NCBI GenBank assembly: GCA_947454155.1
Contig: CANGIT010000011.1
Location: 1-64,000 of the forward strand
From: Chitinophagaceae bacterium
GTDB lineage: Bacteria; Bacteroidota; Bacteroidia; Chitinophagales; Chitinophagaceae
Reading direction: 5' to 3'
DNA: 64,000 nucleotides
The translations under genes and the position numbers were made by a program. This document shows, piece by piece, positions 26,194 to 35,299 of the stretch. The stretch's first letter is position 1; the number at the start of each line of letters is the position of its first letter. The notes below the pieces were generated by a model. That model did not search any database. It saw only the letters and a program-made list of their open reading frames with translations, and was not told the DNA's origin.

Positions 26194-26243
26194 TTGTCCT
26201 TCATCAAATACATCGAATGACATTGCTTTATAGAAATTGATCT

Positions 26244-26870
26244 TTACTGAACAACCCAGGCTAAAAACATGTCCGGAAAATTGAAGACGGAAAGTTGAAG
26301 ACGAATGTCATCTTCTTTGGAAAATAAAACAGTGATATTAAGCTCACTGTTAGATTGGACTTCCGCTTCCATCACTTGGATATGTTGTTTGAAATCAACT
26401 GCGCCTTTCCCATACCATTTAAAAACTGCCTCTTTTACACACCAGCCCACAGTGCATGCAGAAGCCTTATCGGCAATAACAGCATTTAGCACAACCGATT
26501 CAGCTGCGGTCAGAAATTTAGACGAAAGCTGAATGATCTTTGGCTGAACAGTTTCTATATCGATGCCAACTGGCAACGCCGGACTGATGATGGCAGCCGC
26601 ATATCGGGAGCTGTGAGCAATTGAAAAATGAAATGAATTAGATATCAGAAAAGGCTTGCCGTTAGGTTGAAGCTGAATCTCTTGCAAAGGAAAATCGGCT
26701 TCCAAATGTTGCAATAGAAATCTTCCTGCTTGATGCTGTATGCGCTTTTCCGGATGCCGGATAAGACTTTGCTTTTCTGTACTAGTCAAAAAAAACGACT
26801 CTTCTTCAGTAATATGCCAAACGCCAATCTTGGCAAAGTCGTTGATATTTTGTTGATAAACCAAGGGCAT
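26244..26870 (-). CDS. 4'-phosphopantetheinyl transferase
   Basis: 208 aa from ATG 26870; a longer reading to 26993 would overlap the start of dcd and adds 41 hydrophobic residues, so I reject it. Transfers the phosphopantetheine arm of CoA to acyl or peptidyl carrier proteins. Sfp-type motifs: PVGIDIETVQP (GxDxE metal site), then WCVKEAVFKWYGKG (W-x-x-KEA). The N-terminal half has HFSIAHSS (metal/CoA). The divergent neighbour is dcd. No carrier protein lies nearby. Confidence 0.88.
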   Translation of the reverse strand: MPLVYQQNINDFAKIGVWHITEEESFFLTSTEKQSLIRHPEKRIQHQAGRFLLQHLEADFPLQEIQLQPNGKPFLISNSFHFSIAHSSRYAAAIISPALPVGIDIETVQPKIIQLSSKFLTAAESVVLNAVIADKASACTVGWCVKEAVFKWYGKGAVDFKQHIQVMEAEVQSNSELNITVLFSKEDDIRLQLSVFNFPDMFLAWVVQ

Positions 26871-26943
26871 ATTGAAGAGATGAATCTTTGTATGAAAAAT
26901 GAAAAAATTATTTTTACAAATAAACAAATAACCTTTCAGAATA

Positions 26944-27480
26944 ATGATCTTAAGCGATAAAAGGATACTTGAAGAAATAGAAAAAGGAACCATAAAAATC
27001 TCTCCTTACAAAAGAGAATGTTTGGGCAGCAACAGTTATGATGTACATCTGGGCAAAATACTGGCTACTTATGACCAGGAAGAACTGGATGCTAAAAAGC
27101 ACAATACTATTTCTCATTTTGAAATCCCCGACGAAGGATTTGTACTGATGCCATCCGTGTTTTACCTCGGTGTTACTGAAGAATACACAGAGACTCATGC
27201 GCATGTGCCTTTTCTGGAAGGCAAATCATCCACAGGCCGATTGGGCATTGACATTCATGCCACCGCCGGCAAAGGCGATGTTGGCTTCTGCGGCAACTGG
27301 ACGCTGGAAATTTCTGTAAAACAACCTGTACGCATTTATAAAGGAATGCCTATCGGCCAATTGATTTATTTCCCTGTAGAAGGTGATATTGAAGTGAAAT
27401 ACAACCAGAAAAAAAATGCCAAATACAGCGGTCAACCAGATATGCCCGTGGAAAGCATGATGTGGAAAAATGTTTTTTGA
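26944..27480 (+). CDS. dcd: dCTP deaminase
   Basis: 178 aa, the usual size. Deaminates dCTP to dUTP in thymidylate synthesis; homotrimer of the dUTPase-like jelly roll fold. Motifs: LGSNSYDVHLG, then FLEGKSSTGRLGIDIHATAG and GFCGNWTLEI, where the Glu is the catalytic one. It sits divergent from the phosphopantetheinyl transferase. No dUTPase gene adjacent. Confidence 0.93.
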   Translation: MILSDKRILEEIEKGTIKISPYKRECLGSNSYDVHLGKILATYDQEELDAKKHNTISHFEIPDEGFVLMPSVFYLGVTEEYTETHAHVPFLEGKSSTGRLGIDIHATAGKGDVGFCGNWTLEISVKQPVRIYKGMPIGQLIYFPVEGDIEVKYNQKKNAKYSGQPDMPVESMMWKNVF

Positions 27481-27561
27481 TTTGATGATTGGGTGATTTG
27501 AATACTTGGCGATTTGATGATTCAAAATATTAGTACATTCTCCTTCTTGCTTATCTTCCAC

Positions 27562-28644
27562 TCACCTCAACCTGCCTTCCTTTTTAAAATAAGCGATAAG
27601 AAGACCGGTAACTTCATCATAACTCAACAGTCCCTGAGGCTGCTGGTTATTTTTTAAAAAAGCGCCGTATATTTTTTCAATCAAAGGCTCCATCAAGCTT
27701 TGATGGCTTTCGGAAAACTTCATCAATTCGCGGATATCATGCTTTGCGCGTAAGGGCAGCATTTTACGATATTGATTAGCAGTGACAGAATCCAGAAAAA
27801 AAAGATTCCGATTGGCATACAAAAACATGTCAAAATCTGCGGCATAGCGAAGATCAGCATTATCTGTAGAGGCAGCGGCGAGATAACCCACGAAATTGGC
27901 TTCGTTTTCTTTGGCATAGCCCAACTGATGAGCGACTTCATGACAACAAACAAAAGGCAGAATGAATGAGGGCATTTCACTGTTGATCTGGGCTTCGCCG
28001 GTAAAAGGATTATAATAACCCGACACGCCCCAATAACTGATCAGCCGACTCCATGCAGAGAATTTTAATGAAAGATGCTTGTAACTAAGCAGGTCATTTG
28101 TTTTTCCTAAACTTCCATAGGCAGATTTCACAAGACCTTGAAGTTGTAAGGCAGAGAAATGTAATGATTGTGTTGTATCTCCTCCCCTTTCATTCAATTG
28201 TTGAAGCAACAAGCCATTTAATTGACAAAGTTCAGTTTTTGTGTAAGGTTGTTTATCCAAACCAAATGCAGTAGCCACATCTTTCCTGTTGTAATTGAAA
28301 CCCCAACACACATTAAAAAAGATGTACACAAGTGACCCCAAAATGAATAGCTGATAACTCAACCTGACAAGTAAATTTTTCCTTTGCCCTTTTCTTTTGA
28401 TGATGAGAGATATCATCCTTGTCACATAAAAAAGCATGCCTGTAACCAATAGTCCATATAAAACGTCGCCGACACTAAAACTGAAAAAAACCGAAAATCC
28501 CCTTAATGTCGCAGAAAAAAACGGATACCACTGCCGAACAAACTGCTTTTCAATGAAATCAGACTGAAAAGAGAGCTGATGAATTACCAGATCCAACCCT
28601 GCAAAAAGGCCCAACATGATTATCTTAAAACGGGATAAAGTCAT
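27562..28644 (-). CDS. DUF3810 zincin-like membrane protein
   Basis: 360 aa from ATG 28644 (28689 would add 15 Cys/Arg-rich residues before a good start). Three N-terminal membrane helices (IIMLGLFAGLDLVIHQL, VLYGLLVTGMLFYVT, LFILGSLVYIFFNVCW) are followed by a large domain. That domain has CCHEVAHQLGYAKENEANF, an HExxH zinc motif with a downstream Glu, as in gluzincins. DUF3810 is a Bacteroidota family of unknown substrate. It is probably a membrane-bound peptidase. No partner nearby. Confidence 0.85.
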   Translation of the reverse strand: MTLSRFKIIMLGLFAGLDLVIHQLSFQSDFIEKQFVRQWYPFFSATLRGFSVFFSFSVGDVLYGLLVTGMLFYVTRMISLIIKRKGQRKNLLVRLSYQLFILGSLVYIFFNVCWGFNYNRKDVATAFGLDKQPYTKTELCQLNGLLLQQLNERGGDTTQSLHFSALQLQGLVKSAYGSLGKTNDLLSYKHLSLKFSAWSRLISYWGVSGYYNPFTGEAQINSEMPSFILPFVCCHEVAHQLGYAKENEANFVGYLAAASTDNADLRYAADFDMFLYANRNLFFLDSVTANQYRKMLPLRAKHDIRELMKFSESHQSLMEPLIEKIYGAFLKNNQQPQGLLSYDEVTGLLIAYFKKEGRLR

Positions 28645-28794
28645 AAAATAAAAAGTTCTTTTTCGACAAACACATCTACTGAAACTCAATTCAAATTAGA
28701 CAAATTCATACTTTTTGGAGCAGTGTTTTTATAAAATTCAAGGATTGATTTTACAAAACTGTCTATTTTAGGCTGAATTTTAATAAAAAAGATT

Positions 28795-28802
28795 TACCTT
28801 TG
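28795..28802 (+). promoter_or_regulatory. -7 promoter element of yceD-rpmF
   Basis: TACCTTTG matches TAnnTTTG exactly, 20 bases before the ATG at 28823, giving a very short leader. No TTG at the -33 position. Confidence 0.55.
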
Positions 28803-28822
28803 CCGTCCTTAATTTGGACGCA

Positions 28823-29371
28823 ATGGCTAATCGAAGAGCATTTGAGGTTGCATTTGTGGGACTGAAAACAGGCGTCCATGAGTTCAATTACGAACTGGAT
28901 GATAAGTTCTTTGCAGAAAAAGGTCTTGCCGACTTGACCAATCCCCGGGCAAATGTAAAAATGCTCCTGGATAAACATGTCGGTTTTATGATGCTGACAT
29001 TTATTGTGGGCGGACAAACAGATGTCAATTGCGACAGATGTGGAAACCCGCTTACCATAGAACTTTGGGATGAATTCAAAATGCTGGTGAAGTTAGTGGA
29101 CAATCCCGAAGAAATGAATGATCAGGAAGAAGACCCCGATGTATTTTACATCTCCCGTACAGAAAGTCATCTTGCTGTGGGAGACTGGATTTACGAATTT
29201 GTGCTTTTAAGTGTTCCTATGCAGAAAATGTGTCCGCCTGATGAAAATGGCGAACCCGATTGCAACCAGGAAGTAATACAAAAGCTCAGAGAGATGGAAT
29301 CCAAACCAAACGAAACCAATGCCCCTTCCATATGGAAAGGCCTTGATAAGTTTAAAGAAAACGAGAATTAA
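28823..29371 (+). CDS. YceD/DUF177 family protein
   Basis: 182 aa from ATG 28823. YceD-family proteins are linked to ribosomal protein L32 and fatty-acid genes, with a role in 23S rRNA or plsX regulation reported in other bacteria. It starts with the conserved FEVAFVGLKTGVHEF, has a CDRCGNPL Cys pair (likely zinc) near residue 75 and a second CPPDENGEPDC pair near 140. rpmF follows 24 bases later and plsX after a further gap, the usual genomic trio. Confidence 0.86.
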   Translation: MANRRAFEVAFVGLKTGVHEFNYELDDKFFAEKGLADLTNPRANVKMLLDKHVGFMMLTFIVGGQTDVNCDRCGNPLTIELWDEFKMLVKLVDNPEEMNDQEEDPDVFYISRTESHLAVGDWIYEFVLLSVPMQKMCPPDENGEPDCNQEVIQKLREMESKPNETNAPSIWKGLDKFKENEN

Positions 29372-29395
29372 TTTTAATATTTAAAACAACAAGTC

Positions 29396-29590
29396 ATGCC
29401 AAATCCCAAGAGGCGCCATTCGCAACAACGCAGTGCAAAAAGAAGAACTCATTACAAAGCCACTGAGCCTACTTTGAGCAAAGACAGTACAACTGGAGAA
29501 ATTCATGTTCGCCATCGTGCGCACGTCAGTGAAGGGAAATTATTCTACAAAGGAAAGCTGGTAGCTGAAAAAGCTCCCTTGAAAGCTTAA
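29396..29590 (+). CDS. rpmF: 50S ribosomal protein L32
   Basis: 64 aa. Starts MPNPKRRHSQQRSAKRRTHY, the classic L32 N-terminus, and keeps HVRHRAHVSEG. The family's four-Cys zinc site is absent here, so this is the zinc-independent form seen in many Bacteroidota. Cotranscribed with yceD. Confidence 0.95.
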   Translation: MPNPKRRHSQQRSAKRRTHYKATEPTLSKDSTTGEIHVRHRAHVSEGKLFYKGKLVAEKAPLKA

Positions 29591-29621
29591 TAATTTCATC
29601 CATTCAACTCATAATTTTATC

Positions 29622-29664
29622 ATTCCAAAACATGTTGGGGCTCCTTACCTGTTTTGGAATTTTT
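29622..29664 (+). terminator. Hairpin between rpmF and plsX
   Basis: ATTCCAAAACA (29622-29632) and TGTTTTGGAAT (29650-29660) pair perfectly over 11 bp, loop 17 bases, then T residues. It lies only 18 bases before the plsX start, so it may attenuate or end the rpmF transcript. Confidence 0.7.
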
Positions 29665-29681
29665 AGTTTAATTTTCTGCTG

Positions 29682-30632
29682 ATGATTCGTGTAGGAATAG
29701 ACATGATGGGTGGAGATTTCGCTCCGGAAGAAGCACTTAAAGGTGTAGCTCATTTTTTGGAGTCAGATGACCATGCGGTGCATATCGTTATGTTCGGCGA
29801 CAGTCATTTGATAGATGAGCATCTTTCTGCACTTCAGTTACCAGCCGACGGCTACACACTGGTTCATACAAGTCAGTCCATCGACATGCATGAACATCCT
29901 ACAAAAGCACTGAAAGAAAAGCCCGACTCTTCCATCGCTGTTGGATTTCAACAACTGGCACAAGGAAACATTGACGCTTTCATCAGCGCAGGTAATACAG
30001 GCGCCATGATGGTGGGTGCCATGTTTTCTATCAAAGCCATCGAAGGCATTCTTCGTCCCACGATTGGTGCCTATCTGCCACGTGAAGACGGCAGCCTGGG
30101 TTTATTGCTCGACGTAGGTTTGAATGCCGATTGCAAACCTGAACATCTCAACCAGTTTGCTATCCTGGGTTCTCTATATGCCGAACACATTCTCAACATC
30201 AAATCTCCCAAAGTTGGCCTTGTCAACATCGGTGAAGAAGAAGGCAAAGGAAATTTATTGGCTCAGGCCACCTACCCTTTACTGAAATCCAACGAACTCA
30301 TTCATTTCATTGGAAACGTTGAAGGTAGAGATCTATTGATCAACAAAGCCGACGTAATGGTTTGTGAAGGCTTTACCGGCAATGTAGTGTTGAAAATGGC
30401 GGAAAGCATTCACGACATCATCAAACGTCGCAACATTCAAGACGAATATTTCGACCGTTTTGATTTTGAAGCCCATGGCGGCGTTCCTGTTTTGGGCGTA
30501 GCCAAACCTGTCATCATCGGACATGGCATTTCTCACCATACTTCCTTCAAAAACATGCTTCGGATCGCCACCAAAATGGTCGAGTCCGATTTGAATGGTA
30601 AAATCAAGGAAAGCTTGTCTCAAATCCTCTGA
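29682..30632 (+). CDS. plsX: Phosphate acyltransferase PlsX
   Basis: 316 aa. Converts acyl-ACP to acyl-phosphate for phospholipid synthesis; peripheral membrane enzyme. Conserved IDMMGGDFAPEEALKG start, HPTKALKEKPDSSI, SAGNTGAMM, LLDVGLNADCKPEHL and CEGFTGNVVLK are all present. Right length for the family. It sits after yceD and rpmF. A hairpin precedes it, so expression may be partly separate from rpmF. Confidence 0.94.
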   Translation: MIRVGIDMMGGDFAPEEALKGVAHFLESDDHAVHIVMFGDSHLIDEHLSALQLPADGYTLVHTSQSIDMHEHPTKALKEKPDSSIAVGFQQLAQGNIDAFISAGNTGAMMVGAMFSIKAIEGILRPTIGAYLPREDGSLGLLLDVGLNADCKPEHLNQFAILGSLYAEHILNIKSPKVGLVNIGEEEGKGNLLAQATYPLLKSNELIHFIGNVEGRDLLINKADVMVCEGFTGNVVLKMAESIHDIIKRRNIQDEYFDRFDFEAHGGVPVLGVAKPVIIGHGISHHTSFKNMLRIATKMVESDLNGKIKESLSQIL

Positions 30633-30778
30633 TTCTCATTCCTTTTTCACCACTTTCACACAATCTCACCTGTCACTTGTTAATGACTTGTTAACTGACA
30701 TTTACTTTGTGTATAGTTGGCATGGTTTTTATAGCTTTACGGCTAAACAATTTTCAATCAATTTTAACAACCAACTCT

Positions 30779-32332
30779 ATGAAGAACAAAATCGCACTAA
30801 CACTGCTTGCTTCATTTGCATTTGTTGCCTATTTTTTAATCAGTTGTGAACACGTGCTACCAGTAACCTGTGAAACGGTTAATTTTTCATTGACCACGGT
30901 TCATACTGATGTCTCCAACAATCAACCCAATGGATCCATCACCGCAACGGCCTCTGGCGGCACTGGTTTCAACTACTCCATCAACAATGGCACGCCGGTT
31001 TCTTCGGGAGAATTTACCGATCTCGCTCCTGGCGTTTACATCATTACTGCTCATAACTCCATTCAATGTTCAGCATCCGATACAGTGACCATTGGAGGCA
31101 CTTTCGATCCTTGCGCCAATGTGAACATTACTATCGGCATCACTAAAGTTGATGCCACATTAGGACAATCCAATGGATCCATTACCGCTACCGCCAATCC
31201 TGCTGGAAACTACACATACAGTATAGATGGCACCAACTTTCAGGGCGTAGGCGCATTCCTCAATCTGGCTGCAGGCACCTATACCATAACTGCTAAGAAC
31301 TCTAATGGTTGTACGGGTACACAGCAAGTAACTATCGGCTCAGTAGACCCTTGTTCAGGTGTTGTGATTACTCTTACTTCAACTCAAGTCAATCCAACTA
31401 CTGGTCAAACCAATGGTTCTATCACAGCTACAGCTAGTCCAGCCGGAACTTACACCTATAGTCTTAATGGTGGTGCATATCAAACGAGTGGAACGTTTTC
31501 CAACCTTGGTGCAGGTTCATATTCGATTTCTGCAAAAAATGCCAATGGATGTACAAGTGCTCCAATAGCTGTTACCCTGGGAGGCGTCGATCCATGTGCA
31601 GGCGTAACCATCACAATAACTTCTACACAGGTGAATCCAACATCTGGCAGTAATGGTTCTATTACCGCTACCGCTTCTCCTGCCGGAACTTATACCTACA
31701 GCATTAATGGTGGTGCTTACCAATCCAGCGGAACATTTAACAGTTTGGGTGCAGGTACTTACACCATCACTGCTAAAAACGCCAATGGCTGTTTAGGTTC
31801 TTCAAACCCAATATCATTAGTCACTTCAAATCCTTGCACGGGTGTGAATATCACTTTCACTACCGCCAAAGTGAACATCACGCCATGTCCTGTAAATAAT
31901 GGCAGCATCACCGTTACCGCTTCAGGCTCTACTGGATATACTTACAGCAAAAATGGTGGCACTTCATATCAGGCCAGCAATGCCTTTACAGGTCTTACTG
32001 CCGGAACATATAATATCATGGTAAAAGATGCCAACGGTTGCACATCTGCCACGCAGGCCATCACCTTAACCACTGCTGCGATGGGACCCAATTTTACCAA
32101 TGTGAGAACCATCATTCACTCAAAATGCGGCAACTGTCACTTGAATGGTGGAAACACCGCAGGTTATAATTTCGACAATGATTGCAGTATCGTTACTTAC
32201 TGGAACCAAATAAAAGGCACTTGTGTTCAGCCTTACACCAGACCTCAAATGCCACCTGCAGCACCTCTTACAGCCACCCAACAAAGTCAGATTACCGCCT
32301 GGATCAATGCTGGTCATCGTTATATCGACTAA
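30779..32332 (+). CDS. SprB-repeat lipoprotein with C-terminal cytochrome c-like domain
   Basis: 517 aa from ATG 30779 (lipobox FLISC at Cys22). About five SprB-type modules of ~80 aa (NGSITATAS-P-AGTYTYS...GTYTITAKNANGC) are followed, from about residue 440, by a small c-type cytochrome domain. Its signature is HSKCGNCHLNGG (CxxCH haem attachment) and distal RPQMPP with a Met ligand. This puts a haem domain on a long repeat stalk, probably on the outer membrane. The next gene encodes a matching stand-alone domain. The cluster suggests surface electron transfer or haem handling; substrate unknown. Confidence 0.8.
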   Translation: MKNKIALTLLASFAFVAYFLISCEHVLPVTCETVNFSLTTVHTDVSNNQPNGSITATASGGTGFNYSINNGTPVSSGEFTDLAPGVYIITAHNSIQCSASDTVTIGGTFDPCANVNITIGITKVDATLGQSNGSITATANPAGNYTYSIDGTNFQGVGAFLNLAAGTYTITAKNSNGCTGTQQVTIGSVDPCSGVVITLTSTQVNPTTGQTNGSITATASPAGTYTYSLNGGAYQTSGTFSNLGAGSYSISAKNANGCTSAPIAVTLGGVDPCAGVTITITSTQVNPTSGSNGSITATASPAGTYTYSINGGAYQSSGTFNSLGAGTYTITAKNANGCLGSSNPISLVTSNPCTGVNITFTTAKVNITPCPVNNGSITVTASGSTGYTYSKNGGTSYQASNAFTGLTAGTYNIMVKDANGCTSATQAITLTTAAMGPNFTNVRTIIHSKCGNCHLNGGNTAGYNFDNDCSIVTYWNQIKGTCVQPYTRPQMPPAAPLTATQQSQITAWINAGHRYID

Positions 32333-32365
32333 TTCCTGTTCAATCAATACAATCAAAAAAAATAA

Positions 32366-32743
32366 ATGAAAATGAAAACGAAAAGTATAGCCGCAATAGC
32401 CTTAATACTGAGCTCGGCTTTATTATATAGTTGCTATTACGACAAAGCCGACATCCTTTATGGAAGCAACGATTGTTCTAATGCAAGCATTCAACCTGGC
32501 CCAAAGTTCCAAATGGTAGATTCGCTGATCAATGCAACTTGCGCAGGCGGAGGTTGTCATACCCAAGGTGGTAACGCAGGTGGATATAGCTTCAATACCA
32601 AATGTGACATTGTAAATGCATGGGGCGCTATCCAATCTGCATGTGTCGACAGGAGTTCAATGCCTTTAGGCAGTCCATTTGATGCCAGTCAAAAACAAAT
32701 CATCACCGACTGGGTAAATGCAGGGCACAAATACACCGACTAA
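32366..32743 (+). CDS. Small cytochrome c-like lipoprotein with CX4CH motif
   Basis: 125 aa. Lipobox ALLYSC, Cys23. The single domain resembles the C-terminal domain of the upstream gene: FQMVDSLINATC, then CHTQGGNAGGYSF, and a conserved WVNAGHKYTD end. The haem motif is CAGGGCH (C-x4-CH), longer than the usual CxxCH of the neighbour. A Met (SSMPLG) is a possible axial ligand. It starts 33 bases after the first gene, so they are cotranscribed. The spacing variant is either a rare haem type or a domain that no longer binds haem. Confidence 0.72.
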   Translation: MKMKTKSIAAIALILSSALLYSCYYDKADILYGSNDCSNASIQPGPKFQMVDSLINATCAGGGCHTQGGNAGGYSFNTKCDIVNAWGAIQSACVDRSSMPLGSPFDASQKQIITDWVNAGHKYTD

Positions 32744-32770
32744 TTTCAAATATCCTATAAATCTATCGAC

Positions 32771-33220
32771 ATGAAGAAATGGAAAAAAGTCTTGTTGACA
32801 CTTTTCGTCATCGGATTGGTAACAGCTGGAGTAGTATTATACATTGCCACTAAAAAACCGCCAACAAGCGAAGACAGCAAGCCGGTAGCAAGTTTTAAGT
32901 CATCCGAATTAATAGGAAAACTGGAAAGCGACAGTGCGATTTCAAAGAAATACATGTTCCAAAATATAGCCGTGGAAGGTGTAATCAAAGAAATTAAAAG
33001 TGGCGACCATAGCGTAATCATCGATGCAGGAGAATCTTCTTTCATCAATTGCAGTTTCGACAGTGCGGCATTTATAAAATGCCAAAGCAATTTTTTGGTA
33101 GGAAAACCTACTTCTATAAAAGGCATTTATTATGCCTTTGACAAAACAGAAGATGATGGAATGGGCTTGATACCTGTTGAAAAAAATGCTTATCTGCGCA
33201 CTTGCTTCACCAACAAATAA
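32771..33220 (+). CDS. OB-fold (tRNA_anti-like) membrane-anchored protein
   Basis: 149 aa. One N-terminal membrane helix (VLLTLFVIGLVTAGVVLYI), then a linker and a ~100-residue domain with IAVEGVIKEIKSGDHSVIIDAGE and GKPTSIKGIYYA, the pattern of the OB-fold family seen in Bacteroidota secreted proteins. It probably sits in the periplasm. Ligand unknown; context with cytochromes suggests a periplasmic accessory. 27-base gap to the previous gene. Confidence 0.68.
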   Translation: MKKWKKVLLTLFVIGLVTAGVVLYIATKKPPTSEDSKPVASFKSSELIGKLESDSAISKKYMFQNIAVEGVIKEIKSGDHSVIIDAGESSFINCSFDSAAFIKCQSNFLVGKPTSIKGIYYAFDKTEDDGMGLIPVEKNAYLRTCFTNK

Positions 33221-33244
33221 TTAATACACATTAAATCATCTACA

Positions 33245-33802
33245 ATGAAAAAAATCATCGCACTTTCTTTTGTGGCTTTATTGTCATTAAGCGGCATGGC
33301 TCAAAAAAAAGTATACTCCACCAAAACCGGTACTGCGTTTTTTGATGCAGGTACAGGTGTTGAAGATATTTCGGGCACCAACAAAGCCACTGTATCTGCA
33401 TTTGACGCCATTTCGGGGCAGATCCAATTTTCCATCATGGTGAAGGGCTTTGAATTCTGGAGCCAGCTGATGCAAGACCATTTCAACGAGAACTACATGG
33501 AAAGCGACAAGTATCCTAAATCTACTTTCACGGGTAAGATCACCAACATCGACAAAGTGAACTTCGACAAAGACGGCAGCTACCCCGTTGTTGTAAAAGG
33601 CACATTGGAAATACACGGTGTAAAGAAAGAAGTGGAAACCAAAGGAACTTTCAAAGTTGCCGGCGAATCGGTTAACGCCACTTCAGAATTTATAGTGGTG
33701 ATGGATGATTACAAAATCGCCATTCCAGGAGTAGTAAAAGACAAACTCTCTAAAACTGCCAAAATCAAAATCAATTGCACCTACTCTCCTTTAAAACAAT
33801 AA
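33245..33802 (+). CDS. YceI family periplasmic protein
   Basis: 185 aa with a signal peptide (MKKIIALSFVALLSLSGMA). YceI lipocalin-like motifs: NKATVSAFDAISGQIQFSIM, then EFWSQLMQDHFNENYMES, KYPKSTFTG and GTLEIHGVKKEV. The family binds isoprenoid-type lipids and often sits with cytochromes or respiratory genes. In this cluster it is followed two bases later by DUF5777 and then by a Rieske gene. Confidence 0.9.
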   Translation: MKKIIALSFVALLSLSGMAQKKVYSTKTGTAFFDAGTGVEDISGTNKATVSAFDAISGQIQFSIMVKGFEFWSQLMQDHFNENYMESDKYPKSTFTGKITNIDKVNFDKDGSYPVVVKGTLEIHGVKKEVETKGTFKVAGESVNATSEFIVVMDDYKIAIPGVVKDKLSKTAKIKINCTYSPLKQ

Positions 33803-33804
33803 TC

Positions 33805-34743
33805 ATGCGCATCAACTCACTCAAATTATTTTTTTCAGTTTCATTATTTTTTTCCTCACTGGCTGTATTTGCCCAACCTGATGACTTACTGTCGATGGTT
33901 GACAAAGGAGAAAAACCAAAAGAGCTCATCAAAAACGCCTTCAAATCCAGCCGTGTCATCAATGGACATTCTATGGAATTTATTGGCAAAGGTGTTCTGG
34001 ATGTAAGAATCCTTCACCGCTTTGGCACCATCAATGATGTAAAAAATCTTTTTGGTCTGGACCAAGCCAGTATGCGTTTCGGTTTCGACTATGGCATCAC
34101 AAACGACTTGACTGTTGGTGTGGGAAGAAGTACTTTAGGCAAAGAATGGGACGGCTTCATCAAATACAGACCTTTACAGCAATCTGTTGGGGGCAAACAC
34201 CCATCGCCCGTTTCTGTAGTTTTAATCAGTGGCATGACTATCTCCACCATGCCTTGGACTTATCCCAACCGCAAAAACTATCTCACCAGCAAAATGGGCT
34301 TTTACAACCAGGTGATTATTGGTCGTAAGTTTTCCGAAAACTTCAGCTGGCAAATCTCCCCTACGCATGTACACATTAACTTGGTAGACAATGCAACTGA
34401 TGCCCACGACATTTTCGCCATCGGTACAGGCGCAAGATTAAAGCTCAGTAAAAGAGTGGCGTTTGTGGCTGACTACCATTATATCCTGAAAGACGTTAGC
34501 ACTAATTTATTTCGTGGAAAAGAAGGGGAAGATGATGTGAAAACCCAAGTTCAAAACTATATCAATCCTTTGTCTATCGGATTTGATATTGAAACCGGTG
34601 GCCACGTATTCCAGCTGCACTTTTCCAATGCTACCGGCATGAATGAAAAAGCTTTCATCACTAATACCACCAACAAATGGGGCAAAGGCGAAATCAGATT
34701 CGGCTTCAACCTTTCAAGGGTATTTACCGTTGCCAAAAAATAA
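33805..34743 (+). CDS. DUF5777 outer-membrane beta-barrel protein
   Basis: 312 aa from ATG 33805 (33775 would overlap YceI). Signal peptide ending VFAQ. Conserved RVINGHSMEFIGKGVLDVRI and HRFGTINDVKNLFGLDQASM lie near the N-terminus, and alternating aromatic strands follow. Such barrels are found with cytochrome and YceI genes in Bacteroidota. Function unknown; perhaps an outer-membrane pore or anchor of the electron-transfer system. Two bases after the YceI stop. Confidence 0.85.
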   Translation: MRINSLKLFFSVSLFFSSLAVFAQPDDLLSMVDKGEKPKELIKNAFKSSRVINGHSMEFIGKGVLDVRILHRFGTINDVKNLFGLDQASMRFGFDYGITNDLTVGVGRSTLGKEWDGFIKYRPLQQSVGGKHPSPVSVVLISGMTISTMPWTYPNRKNYLTSKMGFYNQVIIGRKFSENFSWQISPTHVHINLVDNATDAHDIFAIGTGARLKLSKRVAFVADYHYILKDVSTNLFRGKEGEDDVKTQVQNYINPLSIGFDIETGGHVFQLHFSNATGMNEKAFITNTTNKWGKGEIRFGFNLSRVFTVAKK

Positions 34744-34764
34744 TTTCCCCTAAAATAATTAACA

Positions 34765-35166
34765 ATGGAAAGAAAAGATTTTTTAAAAGCATTGGGATTG
34801 TCAGCCGGAGCGGTTGTCATTGGTTCTTGTCTGGGCGGTTGCGCTAAATCAAGTGCGCCTGCTGTAGATTTTACCATCGATCTTACCCAGCCTCAGTATG
34901 CCGCATTAAACAATGCCGGGGGGTATGTGTATTCCAATGGAGTCATCATTGCCAAAACCACCACAGGGCAGATTATTGCTGTATCACAGGCTTGCACACA
35001 CGAAGGTCAATCTGTTACATACCAAAGCAATAACAATCAGTTCTATTGCTCCCGCCACGGCGCCACATTCAACAGCGCAGGGGCTGTTACCAGAGGACCA
35101 GCCTCTACAGCTTTGAAGCAATATACCGTAACGGTAAGTGGAAATTCTGTGAGAATCAGCGGATAA
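34765..35166 (+). CDS. Rieske [2Fe-2S] protein
   Basis: 133 aa. Rieske motifs: CTHEG (C-x-H) and CSRHGATF (C-x-x-H) with the usual spacing, the four ligands of a [2Fe-2S] cluster. The N-terminus (MERKDFLKALGLSAGAVVIGSCLGGC) is a Tat-like or lipoprotein signal, so the domain is in the periplasm. It ends the operon; the terminator at 35186 follows. A single-domain Rieske protein in this context suggests electron transfer to the cytochrome-like lipoproteins. Confidence 0.9.
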   Translation: MERKDFLKALGLSAGAVVIGSCLGGCAKSSAPAVDFTIDLTQPQYAALNNAGGYVYSNGVIIAKTTTGQIIAVSQACTHEGQSVTYQSNNNQFYCSRHGATFNSAGAVTRGPASTALKQYTVTVSGNSVRISG

Positions 35167-35185
35167 TCCTACATCACTTTTTTAT

Positions 35186-35219
35186 AAAGACTCTCCTCAA
35201 AACGGAGCGTCTTTTTTTT
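35186..35219 (+). terminator. Terminator of the cytochrome/Rieske operon
   Basis: AAAGAC-x-CTCC and GGAG-x-GTCTTT form a stem with one mismatch and loop TCAAAAC, followed by a T-run. Confidence 0.75.
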
Positions 35220-35299
35220 GTCCATTATTTTCTGTTGCACCCATTTCTTTACAATTCCATGATAAAATTCTAACCATTAGTTTTCACTTTTGCGGTCTG

